Source: Erwinia_E haradaeae_B (GTDB lineage Bacteria > Pseudomonadota > Gammaproteobacteria > Enterobacterales > Enterobacteriaceae). Taken from it: DNA of 64,000 bases. Position numbers and translations under genes: made by a program. The notes under the pieces are model-generated. The model made no database searches. It was not told the DNA's origin and was given only the letters and a program-made list of their open reading frames with translations. The stretch is from contig NZ_LR217730.1 in NCBI RefSeq assembly GCF_900698985.1, positions 682,001 to 746,000 of the forward strand, read 5' to 3'. How positions within the stretch are numbered: the first letter of the stretch is position 1; the number at the start of each line of letters is the position of its first letter. Of this stretch, positions 42,245-52,781 are shown piece after piece.

Positions 42245-45200
42245 TTAGTAAAATACTCATTATATATTATAAAACATTATCTATTATTTTTATGAAAAAT
42301 ACAAGCATTATATTAACATGTAGCGTATTTTTTATAATAAAACATGATGATTTAATTTTTTCTGATAGTATGATCTATACTAAACATTTTCATTGCCGTA
42401 TATAATATATATTAGAAAGACTCTCTTAACTAAAATCATAAGTGTATTTATTATTAAAGTATATCTTATAAAGTTTTTGTAACAACTACAAAGAGAACAA
42501 AGATATATTACTCTATTAAAGAGAATCTCAGTATAATATGCTTTATGTCATGACATATTAATTATAATTAAGATTAATTAAATAAACTAGAGATGTTAAA
42601 AGAATTAATAGTTTTATTATTTCTTACTAATATATTACATATAATACAATTCTATTAAATTAATTATGCAGGTGTGGACGAAAAATTTAATATTTAGTAT
42701 CCTGTGCTTCACTCCAATTTTAAGCGTGCAGATTAAAATAATATCATTCAATACATTAATTTTTCTAAAATTTTCTAAAATATAAAAGATTAGGATTATT
42801 AATCCTTTCTAGAGGTTGTTATTGATCAATAAAAACAGATATTACTATAATATTAGTTGGAATACAGTCACAGAACTCTCTAAAGTATTAAGTTATTAAT
42901 AAATAGAATTCTTACATAATTATGATCACTCTTACCTATGAACCTTTTAGAAAAAAATAATTTTAAATCTATTTTAATACAATGTATTTTTAATAAAACG
43001 TATTGGAATTATAATATATAATAAATAAAATTGAATTTTTTTATATAAACTTAAATTTATTAATAATAATATCGCATAAAAATTACTATTAGTGCGCTCA
43101 TAATAGAAAAAGATTATGCTTTTTATAAAGTTTGTACTATGTAGGTATAATAAAATATCTAAAATCTAATATTATTACATTTTAGATTCTGATGATACGT
43201 CCTGTATACCAGGTTATTCTCAAATTTAAAACACCATTGTTCTAAATAACATCTATATACTCTATACAAAATAAATATAACTGGCCACTGATGTTCTTGA
43301 TGAAACACTATTTCAAATACAATCGAAATACATTGAAAATTACACTCAAAAATAAATTTTATAACAGATAATAACTAAAAAAAAAGGTTATTCTAATTTG
43401 ATGTATTGCAAAAAAAACTAAATGCACTACAACTGATGGTTCATACGTAAAAATCCCTTATCTATTAGATCATCATCAATCATTTTATTTTATATAAAAA
43501 TATATTTTCTATGTTATTATTGAAATAATAAAAAAATTATATTTTAGAACATTTATTAAAATCAAAATGAAATATTTCCTAGTTCATCGTAAAGCAGTAT
43601 ATATAAAGTTAATAATTCTAATGAAGATACAATTTAACTACTACACAAGTATCTAATATGAGATGATATTAAAAATAATCAATTTACTTCTCTGTTTACT
43701 ATTAATACTGTTAATAAGAATTCGAAAAAATCTAATATTTTATATATCAACTCTTAATCTTTTTGCATTATATATTATAATGTCCATATTATATATTAAA
43801 ACTAGACTTTCCCTATGTAAAAATAAGAAATAATTATTATCTTTTTAGATATTGTTATAGTTATAAGACTGTTATAATATAAAAATATTTATTGCTCTGT
43901 TTTAATCTGTAACTACCTCTTGCTAATAATTCTAATAAAAAGTAAACTATGTAATTATCATTTTAAGTAGACAGAATCTAAAATGGATTGATTTTTATCA
44001 TATCAGTGGATTTTGCCAAGTTTTTATTTTTTATTGAATCAACCAGTATCTTTATAATAAGTTAATACAAGATACTTATCTTTTGATAAGTATCTTGTAT
44101 ATTTATATACTCAATTATAATAACCTATATTTATTTAATAATTACTTATGTTTTAATTTATAAAAAATCTAAACACATATCATTAAAACTAGATATGTCA
44201 AAAAGTGCTGTATACACATTATATTATTTAATATTCTACAAATAAAAAACTGTCTTGACTATCCAAACTATAATAATGATACGGTCATTATTGATGATCT
44301 CTAAAATATTGACCAATTTTATTCCTATAAATATATTTGTCATTCAGTACGTTTTGAATTATATCTAGTTTTTTTATCTTTTGATCCTTTAAACTGACAT
44401 AATAATAATTAATAATCATTAGATATAAGTATCTAGTATTACCCATGCTTTTATATCATATTTTTTGTAAACTAATTCCATTGTAATTTTTTAAGTAATA
44501 AACCCTGTAAAAATTTTATGCTACGTAAAGCTTTAACTAATAAAACATAAACATACAATTAATACACTCCTAAAATAACACAACTAACTAAAAATTTTCA
44601 AAAAAAAACACACTAAGACTAATTCAAGTAACAATATAAAAAATTGCATACCCTATTAAGTAATTAAAATTTATTACTAAATCGTTATAAAATCCGATAA
44701 TCATATATATAATAAAAATTATAAAAATAACTCCAAACATAATAATTTTTTATAAAAAACCGTCCTGTTATTTAAAAAATCAGGTAAATTTGAAAAAAAA
44801 TTAACATAATACTTACATTTTATGATCTTTTATCTAAAACAAATAGCCAGTATTCTACTATCCACAGAATAAGCGAATAATATTTTAGAGCTATAATACA
44901 TGCCCTTATAACCTTAATCTTAAGCTATATTATGTTATTTTATAATATTATTCACCTATCAAGATTTTATATATAACATATTAAAATAATAGAATAGATA
45001 GAATTAATCCTACCATTAATGTTTTTTACATGTAGCGCAATATACTGAACGTTTATATAGAATTCTAGTCTATAGGAACTATTAAGCTATAATAATAAAT
45101 CGTAAATAACAGGTCTCTGCTAGATTAGAAAACATAAGTTCTTTAATATACGAAATGTTAGTTCTGTAAAAAAATAGCTAGATTCTATCTAATAGCACGA

Positions 45201-45788
45201 TATTATGCATATAGGCATATTTCTGGTGCTGCAGAAGATAAAAAATCTTTCTAATATGTAATTCTAGATATTTTGATAGCTGAATATCATAGAAATTTTA
45301 TATTTTAACCTATTCTAGTTAGGAGATATTCTTTTAACTTCTATAGCTTTTATTGTAATACCTAAAATAAAAGTATAGCTCACTATTTATTCTAGAACGA
45401 TTTCTTTAACGGTATATCAATACGGATCACCACTACTATCAAACCAAAGTATTACAATACAATCATCAATTATAGTAAAAACTAATAGAGCAATACATAT
45501 TCAAAAGATATAAGCTTATTACTACTTTTATACCTCGTCGTAAGATATGTAACTATTCATGTAGTGACTTTAATAAAGTGCTTATAATCTATATTATTAT
45601 GTACATAAAAACTTAATAGATTAAAAAGATTGCAGTACAAAATCTTTAATATACATGAACTATTACATGAGATAATTTTAAGAAACTTCAGTCAGTATTT
45701 ATCAGACACTATAATTATCCCCTGCTAAGAGTTTCCTTTTCTTATCAGGTCCAGATTTCTATAACAAGTTAAATATGCATCTGTAAAT
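42245..45788. other. 3.5-kb gene-free AT-rich region
   Basis: No gene or RNA recognised on either strand. Contains the perfect 16-bp hairpin at 44065-44100 and a slightly GC-richer leader (45720-45760) ahead of clsA. Confidence 0.55.
44065..44100. repeat. perfect 16-bp hairpin with TTTT loop
   Basis: Arms 44065-44080 and 44085-44100 are exact complements around a 4-base TTTT loop. No gene lies within 1.7 kb and neither flank has a clear T-tract. Confidence 0.85.
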
Positions 45789-45792
45789 AGGA
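45789..45792 (+). promoter_or_regulatory. ribosome-binding site deciding the clsA start
   Basis: AGGA lies 8 bases before GTG at 45801 but overlaps the ATG at 45792, so the GTG is the plausible start. Confidence 0.65.
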
Positions 45793-45800
45793 TGATTAAT

Positions 45801-47264
45801 GTGATTACAACTTTTTATACTACAATCAGTTGGTTACTAATATTGGGCTACTGGTTGTTAATAGCCGGTATCACTTGTCGCATTTTAATTAAACGCCGAT
45901 CAGTGCCCTCTGCGATGACTTGGTTATTAATTATTTATATTTTACCTCTTCTAGGAATTATTGCCTATCTTTCTCTAGGAGAATTACATTTAGGTCAGCG
46001 CCGAGCTCAACGAGCGCGTAGAATGTGGCCTTTCATGGCTGTCTGGTTTAAAACCTTACAATCTCTTCCGAGCCTTTATCCTATAAAGAATAGTGATGTC
46101 GCTCAACCACTATTTCAACTTTGTGAGAACCGACAGGGAATTTCTGGAATCAAAGGAAATCAACTTCAGTTGATAACTAGTAGTTATGATACATTACGCG
46201 CATTAATTCACGATGTACGCAAGGCATCTCATAATATTGAAATGGTATTTTATATTTGGCACCCTGGTGGACAGGCTGATGAAGTTGCAGAAGCACTCAT
46301 CTCCTCTGCACGACGCGGTGTATACTGCCGTCTTTTACTTGATTCTGCTGGTAGTGTAGAATTTTTTCGAACGGTTTGGCCAAATCGAATGCGCAACGCT
46401 GGAATAGATGTAGTAGAGGCATTACCAGTTAGCTTACTCCGAATTTTTTTTAGACGCATGGATTTGCGGCAACACCGTAAAATGGTTCTTATTGATAATT
46501 ATATTGCTTATACTGGTAGTATGAATTTAGTAGACCCACGCTTTTTTAAAAAAAATACGCGCGTTGGTCAATGGATAGATTTAATGGCACGTATGGAAGG
46601 CCCCATCGCCACTATTATGGGGGTTATTTATTCTGGTGATTGGGAAATTGAAACTGGAAAACGAATTTTACCACTAAAACCAGATAATAATGTTATGTTT
46701 TTTGAGAAAAAAAATGATCATACTATTTTAGTGATTGCATCAGGTCCGGGTTTTCCAGAAAATATGATTCATCAAGCGATATTAACCGCGGTTTTTTCAG
46801 CGCGTAAAAAATTAATCATTACCACTCCCTATTTAATTCCAAGTGATGATTTATTACATGCTATCTGCATCGCTTCCTACCGTGGTGTTGATGTCAGTAT
46901 TATTATTCCACTTCATAGTGATTCATTATTAGTACGTTGGGCTAGTAGAGCATTTTTTAGTGAATTACTTGAATCTGGAGTAAAAATATATCAATTCAAG
47001 GGTGGACTTTTACACAGTAAAAGCATTTTGGTTGATGAACAACTCAGTCTGATTGGTACAGTAAATCTCGATATGCGCAGTTTATGGTTAAATTTTGAGA
47101 TCACCTTGGTCATTGATAATCATCAGTTTGGAAGAGACCTAGCGCGTGTCCAAGAAAATTATATCTCTCAATCTTGCTTAATAGATATAAACTATTGGGT
47201 TCAGCGCTCTTACTGGAAACGTATTTTAGAGCGATTATTCTACTTCTTTAGTCCATTATTATAA
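45801..47264 (+). CDS. clsA: Cardiolipin synthase A
   Basis: Joins two phosphatidylglycerols to cardiolipin at the inner membrane. With the GTG start at 45801 the protein has 487 residues (E. coli 486) and begins VITTFYTTISW, aligned with E. coli MTTVYTLVSW; the ATG at 45792 would leave no room for a ribosome-binding site. Two N-terminal membrane helices come first, then two HKD motifs: H225 in HRKMVLIDNYIAYTGSMN and H405 in HSKSILVDEQLSLIGTVN. The LERLFYFFSPLL end is almost that of E. coli. With pgsA it keeps the anionic lipid branch. Confidence 0.95.
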   Translation: MITTFYTTISWLLILGYWLLIAGITCRILIKRRSVPSAMTWLLIIYILPLLGIIAYLSLGELHLGQRRAQRARRMWPFMAVWFKTLQSLPSLYPIKNSDVAQPLFQLCENRQGISGIKGNQLQLITSSYDTLRALIHDVRKASHNIEMVFYIWHPGGQADEVAEALISSARRGVYCRLLLDSAGSVEFFRTVWPNRMRNAGIDVVEALPVSLLRIFFRRMDLRQHRKMVLIDNYIAYTGSMNLVDPRFFKKNTRVGQWIDLMARMEGPIATIMGVIYSGDWEIETGKRILPLKPDNNVMFFEKKNDHTILVIASGPGFPENMIHQAILTAVFSARKKLIITTPYLIPSDDLLHAICIASYRGVDVSIIIPLHSDSLLVRWASRAFFSELLESGVKIYQFKGGLLHSKSILVDEQLSLIGTVNLDMRSLWLNFEITLVIDNHQFGRDLARVQENYISQSCLIDINYWVQRSYWKRILERLFYFFSPLL

Positions 47265-47300
47265 ATAAATAATTTTAGTAGTATAAAATTATTTATTTAT
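47261..47300. terminator. perfect 17-bp hairpin overlapping the clsA stop codon
   Basis: Arms 47261-47277 and 47284-47300 are exact complements (17 bp, 6-nt loop). The left arm contains the clsA stop codon. All but one arm base is A or T and no T-tract follows, so it may instead protect the 3' end of the mRNA. Confidence 0.6.
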
Positions 47301-48169
47301 CAGAGATTAGAATAATTTTCTAATAATATTATTAATATTAATCAAGCAGTATACTCTAGATAAAAATACTACTTACTGATATCTTTAGATATACTTTTCT
47401 GCTAAAATTTCAAAAATATTATCACTACTATTAGTAGATAATACTATCTGCTTTTTTTCTAACTCAGTAAATTTTACTAAAAACTTCAATAAACTAATAA
47501 AAATCTAAAAATAGTATAATATTCATAATACATTACATGAATTTAGAAAATTTAAATATCAAAGATACAATCGACTACATTGACAATGTAGTGTGTCTTA
47601 TTATATAGCTTCTATATTAAAACTATTAACAAAAACAGTATCAATGCTTAATAAGTCACTAATTAAAACTGTTACAAATTGATTATTGAAATGTATAAAC
47701 TTGATAGAAACTAACTGTATATCACTCAATCTTAAACTGTTATACATATTATACTACTTATTAAAGTAGATAAATTAAAATCAGTGATTATCATCATAAA
47801 TATAATATATATTAATAAATACGTTATATATGTATATTACAAGTGATGAATTTATTTTTTATTATATACAATAATTGAATGATACATCTAATAACATATT
47901 AAATAAGATGTATGTCAATTGGGTTATAACTTATCAAAAAAACTATCTAATTCTGGACTTCATATTAGAAATATATATAAATAATTTCTATAATCTCAAT
48001 CTGATTACTTTTTTCTCTAGCATATTCTATGCAATAAATACCAATCTATTATACATAAAACATTACAATTTACATGTAAATTTTACATGCCAAGTTAGTA
48101 TCTAAATAAAAAAATCTAATTTTACCTGAGGGCCCTAATCTATAGAATATATAAATAAAGCATGTTTAC
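47301..48169. other. spacer between convergent clsA and ssb
   Basis: AT-rich; a frame at 47875-48105 of low complexity looks accidental. Nothing else seen. Confidence 0.5.
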
Positions 48170-48646
48170 TTAAAAAGGAATGTCATCTTCAAAATCAACT
48201 ACCGATTCAGCATGAGATGAGGTATTATCTAACTGGGAAGACTTTTGCATGGAACGAGAGAGCTGCACTTCATTACTTAATGAATGATTTCCCTGTATAC
48301 GCCCACCAAGCATCTGCATAGTTCCACCTATATTTACTACTACTTCCGTAGTGTATTTCTCGATTCCAGCTTGATCAGTCCATTTTCGTGTTTGAAGAGA
48401 CCCTTCAATATATATTTGGGAGCCTTTACGCAGATATTCACAAGCTACTTCAGCAAGCTTGCCAAAAAGAACTACACGGTGCCATTCGGTTTTTTCTTTT
48501 GTTTCTCCAGTCTGTTTGTCACGCCAACTTTCAGAAGTAGCTATAGCTATATTAGTAACAGCACTACCGTTAGGTATGTATCGTATTTCTGGATCCCGCC
48601 CTAAATTTCCAACTAAAATGACTTTATTAACACCTCTGCTAGCCAT
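48170..48646 (-). CDS. ssb: Single-stranded DNA-binding protein
   Basis: Coats single-stranded DNA in replication and repair and recruits partners by its C-terminal tip. The 158 residues compare with 178 in E. coli: the OB fold (residues 1-115, MASRGVNKVILVGNLGRDPE, W54-type WHRVVLFGKLAEVA, W88-type RKWTDQAG) is complete, the Gly/Gln-rich linker is shortened to about 35 residues, and the acidic tip DFEDDIPF is intact. Divergent from it, where E. coli has uvrA, lies a uvrA relic. Confidence 0.97.
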   Translation of the reverse strand: MASRGVNKVILVGNLGRDPEIRYIPNGSAVTNIAIATSESWRDKQTGETKEKTEWHRVVLFGKLAEVACEYLRKGSQIYIEGSLQTRKWTDQAGIEKYTTEVVVNIGGTMQMLGGRIQGNHSLSNEVQLSRSMQKSSQLDNTSSHAESVVDFEDDIPF

Positions 48647-48789
48647 ACTATTCTCTCCAATAAATAATAATTTAAATAACTAAGTTAGATATTGCGCATA
48701 AACTTTAAATCTTTTCAACTATATTTCTTAGTATTTTTTGATAAAATTAAAATAAAAGTTTTATAAAAATACATATTATATATAACTTA

Positions 48790-49020
48790 TATTCTTACAT
48801 CTCCTATTTACATCTAATGACTAAATGTATCCTTTAGTCATTATGCACAGTAAAGGCACACTAAATACCGTAGATAGAGTCTATATTTTAAAAACCTGCA
48901 GCATAAAAGTACTAATTCTCATTATACGCAACTTATTCGAGCTAACTAGTCAGAGCCATATACTCTGTATATTGATAGCTAAATATAATAGTGAATTGTA
49001 TGATGTATTGACTAACTCAA
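48790..49020 (+). pseudogene. uvrA: decayed remnant of uvrA (excision nuclease subunit A)
   Basis: ssb and uvrA are divergent neighbours in E. coli. Divergent from ssb, the plus strand shows ordered traces of UvrA: L..IM...K for FLSLMEKP, GTAGAT then 19 bases then CCTGC for VDHIEGLSPA (18 expected), CATAA and GTACT for SHNPRST, ATT...TACGC..CTTATTC for IHDYLRLLF, CAGAGCCA...TGT for GEPHC, and S-E-L-Y-D-V-L for SQMVDNVLS. An accidental 78-codon frame covers it. The first part of uvrA is missing and the remaining space before typA is far too short for the 2.8-kb gene. Confidence 0.5.
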
Positions 49021-49726
49021 TTTTTTATTGCATTAAAATATTTATTACTATATCACTATAAACTAATATACTAACAGTATAGTTTTTTTAACTATTATTA
49101 AAATAACTAAATATTTTTAAAAAATATTTGTGTCTAAAGACATATATTAATAAAATAATTAATCAATAGAATAATAAAATAATCCTCTTCAAACGTTTGT
49201 TTATTGATGATATATTATATATGATATATCAAATTACTTAATTTTTAAAAAAATTCATTTAATCTTTTCATCCCAAAAACAAGCTATTCACTTATACTGT
49301 ATATTTAAGACACTTGCAGTCTAGAAAAAAGTTGTTCTTAAAAAAAATCAGATGCCCTATTTAAAACCAAGATGTTTTTTACGTATTTTAAACTAAGAGA
49401 TTTACCTCAATATTATACCTTATATAATAAGTATATTCCCATATAGATCTTAACTACAGAGGTATTAAATTATGTTTGTAAAGAGATCACATAATAAAAA
49501 TCACAGTAAAAGCATATTATATATACGGTCTAACTATAAAATACTTATATCTTTAATGAAGAATGCTAAAAGCTTACTCTTAGAAAGAGTAATATAATGC
49601 TTATATATCTAAAAATTATCTTTTATGATCACGTAATAATAAAACTTCATAACAAACCTACTATCACTATACTGATAGTATGCAAAAATTCCTTGAATAC
49701 TTCTCCTTAATCGACACTATCTAGTT
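49021..49726. other. spacer between the uvrA relic and typA
   Basis: No gene seen. An 8-bp hairpin (TACTATCA/TGATAGTA, 6-nt loop) at 49659-49680 lies about 47 bases after typA and could end its transcript. Confidence 0.45.
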
Positions 49727-51550
49727 TTAAAATTTTAAGAGTTTTCTGTGAGCTTGTTTTCGATCATTCTCTTTTAGATAACGCTTACGAATGCGAACCG
49801 ACTGAGGAGTAACTTCAACTAACTCATCTTCATCAATAAACTCTAAAGCTTGCTCTAAAGACATTTTCATAGCTGGTACTAAAGTAGGTGCCTCATCAGT
49901 ACCGGAAGCTCGCATATTAGTTAGTTTTTTCCCCGTTAAGCAATTTACTGTCAGATCATTGGCCCGTGAGTGTAAACCTATAATCTGCCCTTCATATACT
50001 TCAGCGCCATGTCCAAGAAATAATTTTCCTCTTTCTTGAAGAGAAAAAAGAGCAAAAGCAACTGCTTTACCTTGACCATTAGAAATCAGAACTCCATTTT
50101 GACGCTGTCCAATTGTACCTGGACGGATATTATCATAGTGACTAAAAGTTGCATATAATAATCCTGTTCCAGCAGTTAATGTCATAAACTCAGTACGAAA
50201 ACCAATTAAACCACGAGAGGGGAGAAGATAATCAAGACGCACACGACCCTTACCGTCAGGGACCATATCTTTTATATCCCCTTTACGTTCACCAAGGGCC
50301 TTCATTACACTACCTTGATGCTGTACTTCAATATCTATAGCAACATTCTCGAAAGGCTCTTGAGTATGCCCATTAATTTTTCGATAAATCACTTCAGGAC
50401 GAGATACTGACAACTCAAAGCCTTCTCGCCGCATAGTCTCAATAAGAACGGATAAGTGTAATTCTCCTCGTCCTGATACTCGAAATGTATCAGTATCCTC
50501 TGTTTCTTCAACCTGTAATGCAACATTATGTACTAACTCTTTATTCAAACGATTTAAAATTTGACGTGAAGTTAAAAACTTACCTTCTTTGCCGCAAAAA
50601 GGAGATGTGTTAACGTTAAAAAACATAGTTACAGTAGGTTTATCAACATTTAGTGCTGGTAGTGCCACTATATTTTGTGGATCACAAAGAGTATCAGAAA
50701 TATTAAGTTCACCTAATCCAGTAACTGCGATAATCTCACCTGCCTCAGATTTACTAGTTTCTATACGCTCCAAACCTAGATGAGTTAAGACTTTGATCAC
50801 TTTAGCATTACGTATTTTTCCGTATCTATTAATAATAGAAATATTCTGATTTGGCTTGATTACGCCACGAGCAATACGACCAATACCAATAACACCAACA
50901 TAATTATTGTAATCCAACTGAGAGATTTGCATTTGAAATGGCTCACTAACCTGCACTTGTGGTGCAGGAACATGTTTAATAATTGCTTCATACAAAGGGG
51001 TCATATCATTTGCCATATTTTGATAATCTAGCGCTGCAGTACCATTTAAAGCAGAGGCATAAATAACTGGAAAATCAAGTTGCTCATCATGCGCGTTCAA
51101 GTTAACAAATAAATCAAATACTTGATCAACAACCCAGTCAGGGCGAGCACCAGGGCGATCAATTTTATTAATTATTACGATAGGTTTTAGGCCATTTTCA
51201 AAAGCTTTTTTAGTGACAAAACGTGTTTGCGGCATCGGACCATCTATTGCATCAACCACTAGAAGGACCGAATCAACCATTGACATAACACGCTCAACTT
51301 CACCCCCAAAATCAGAATGCCCAGGAGTATCAACAATATTGATGCGATATCCATTCCATTGAATAGCAGTATTTTTAGCAAGAATGGTAATCCCACGTTC
51401 TTTTTCTAAAAAATTAGAATCCATGATGCGCTCAGAAAGCTCAGTTCGTACATCCAAAGTACCGGATTGTAGAAGTAACTTATCGACCAAAGTAGTTTTT
51501 CCATGGTCAACATGAGCAATAATGGCAATATTACGCAAATTCTCAATCAC
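49727..51550 (-). CDS. typA: Ribosome-associated GTPase BipA/TypA
   Basis: Translational GTPase that binds the 70S ribosome and supports 50S assembly and stress or cold adaptation. The 607 residues match E. coli BipA. G1 AHVDHGKTT near residues 12-20, the switch with ERGITI, G3 DTPGHSDFGG and G4 NKID are all present, followed by EF-G-like domains and the BipA-specific C-terminal region (GLIGFRTEFMTLTAGTG). It is divergent from glnA exactly as in E. coli. Its retention is notable beside the loss of rsgA and ychF. Confidence 0.97.
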   Translation of the reverse strand: MIENLRNIAIIAHVDHGKTTLVDKLLLQSGTLDVRTELSERIMDSNFLEKERGITILAKNTAIQWNGYRINIVDTPGHSDFGGEVERVMSMVDSVLLVVDAIDGPMPQTRFVTKKAFENGLKPIVIINKIDRPGARPDWVVDQVFDLFVNLNAHDEQLDFPVIYASALNGTAALDYQNMANDMTPLYEAIIKHVPAPQVQVSEPFQMQISQLDYNNYVGVIGIGRIARGVIKPNQNISIINRYGKIRNAKVIKVLTHLGLERIETSKSEAGEIIAVTGLGELNISDTLCDPQNIVALPALNVDKPTVTMFFNVNTSPFCGKEGKFLTSRQILNRLNKELVHNVALQVEETEDTDTFRVSGRGELHLSVLIETMRREGFELSVSRPEVIYRKINGHTQEPFENVAIDIEVQHQGSVMKALGERKGDIKDMVPDGKGRVRLDYLLPSRGLIGFRTEFMTLTAGTGLLYATFSHYDNIRPGTIGQRQNGVLISNGQGKAVAFALFSLQERGKLFLGHGAEVYEGQIIGLHSRANDLTVNCLTGKKLTNMRASGTDEAPTLVPAMKMSLEQALEFIDEDELVEVTPQSVRIRKRYLKENDRKQAHRKLLKF

Positions 51551-52781
51551 AAATTATCCTCAAGTATCATAAGTATAACACTATCATAATACTTAGATTC
51601 GTGCAGTAGTCAAAATAGCTTATACCATTTAATATTAGTTACTCAATGTTACCGCTTAATAAATATTAACCTTCTGTGTAAGGATATATGAATAATAATG
51701 TAACTTCTAGTTTTTGGATTCAAAGAGAAAATAATATATTAATATATTACTTGCTTATTTGATTATATAATAAATTTATTAAATTAAATATTAAATCAAT
51801 CCTTTTTTCGCGTAGCTGTCACTCTTTTCAAAAATAGACCTTAAATCAAAACATTACAACTTTTAACCACGCGATCAAAAGTATATTATCCTATAATCTA
51901 AATAATAGAAGATAACAAATTATATTCTTTATTATTTGATGTTCTTTGATGCTTGATAGATAAGTAAGTTAGAGTAAAAATCAACAAAATAATCATACAT
52001 CACATGACGCTATTGAGTAATTATACATAATATCTATGCACTATTACTCAAACGTAAGTACTGTTACAATTCTATAAGGATAAATTATCCTATAAGCATT
52101 AAAATACTGCTCAGAACTCATAATCTAAAAAACACTAGCAATACTATATTCCGGTAAAGATGTAACATTGCATGCTTCATTCATAATGATATAAATAAAA
52201 AAAGATAGGTTTATATATACATATATATAATCATACTATATAAAAACATACAGAGAAATGTAGTAATTTTCTCCTCTAGTAAAATAAAAATAATTACTAA
52301 AAGAAAAAAGTATTATAATTATAACGCATACTCCTACTAAACAGTATATAAAGAATTTTTATCGCCAATAAATCTATACAATATGGTATAGAAAAACAAT
52401 ATACTAATCATTATTTTTTCTTATATTGCAAGTATATTTACTTAAAAATCAAACCATAAGGCATTTTTACATAATATATATTATACTGAATTCTCATAAG
52501 ATAATCTTCATGATAGATTCCTCTTTAATATGTACTAATCAAGCCTAATCATACACATCCTCTAAAGCAACCTGCTACAATCTACTTTTGTAGGCTGGTA
52601 GCACAATAATAGGGATACTGAAAAATCAAACAAAAAAATATTGAAATCAATTGTTAAAAATATTTATAGACCTATTCTTTCACGAAAGTATCTATTTATT
52701 ACTTATTATGATAACACAAACACATAAAAAAATCACAATTTTCAATGTTATAGTAATGACTACGCCTAGGAGATGTTAAAT
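51551..52781. other. 1.2-kb divergent promoter region typA/glnA
   Basis: AT-rich, no gene. An imperfect inverted repeat with ACGCGA cores lies at about 51799-51880 on the typA side. A GC-richer hairpin at 52573-52603 lies about 180 bases before glnA. I could not find a convincing sigma-54 promoter (TGGCAC-N5-TTGCA) or NtrC sites. Confidence 0.5.
52573..52603 (+). promoter_or_regulatory. stem-loop upstream of glnA, function unknown
   Basis: Outer stem TGCTAC/GTAGCA and inner stem CTAC-TTTT-GTAG separated by a small internal loop, the most GC-rich patch of this spacer. It may be a relic of the regulated glnA control region or a structured leader. Confidence 0.35.

Noticed and set aside
47875..48105. 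76-codon open frame before ssb
   Set aside because: Asn/Tyr/Ile-rich, no similarity, no ribosome-binding site.
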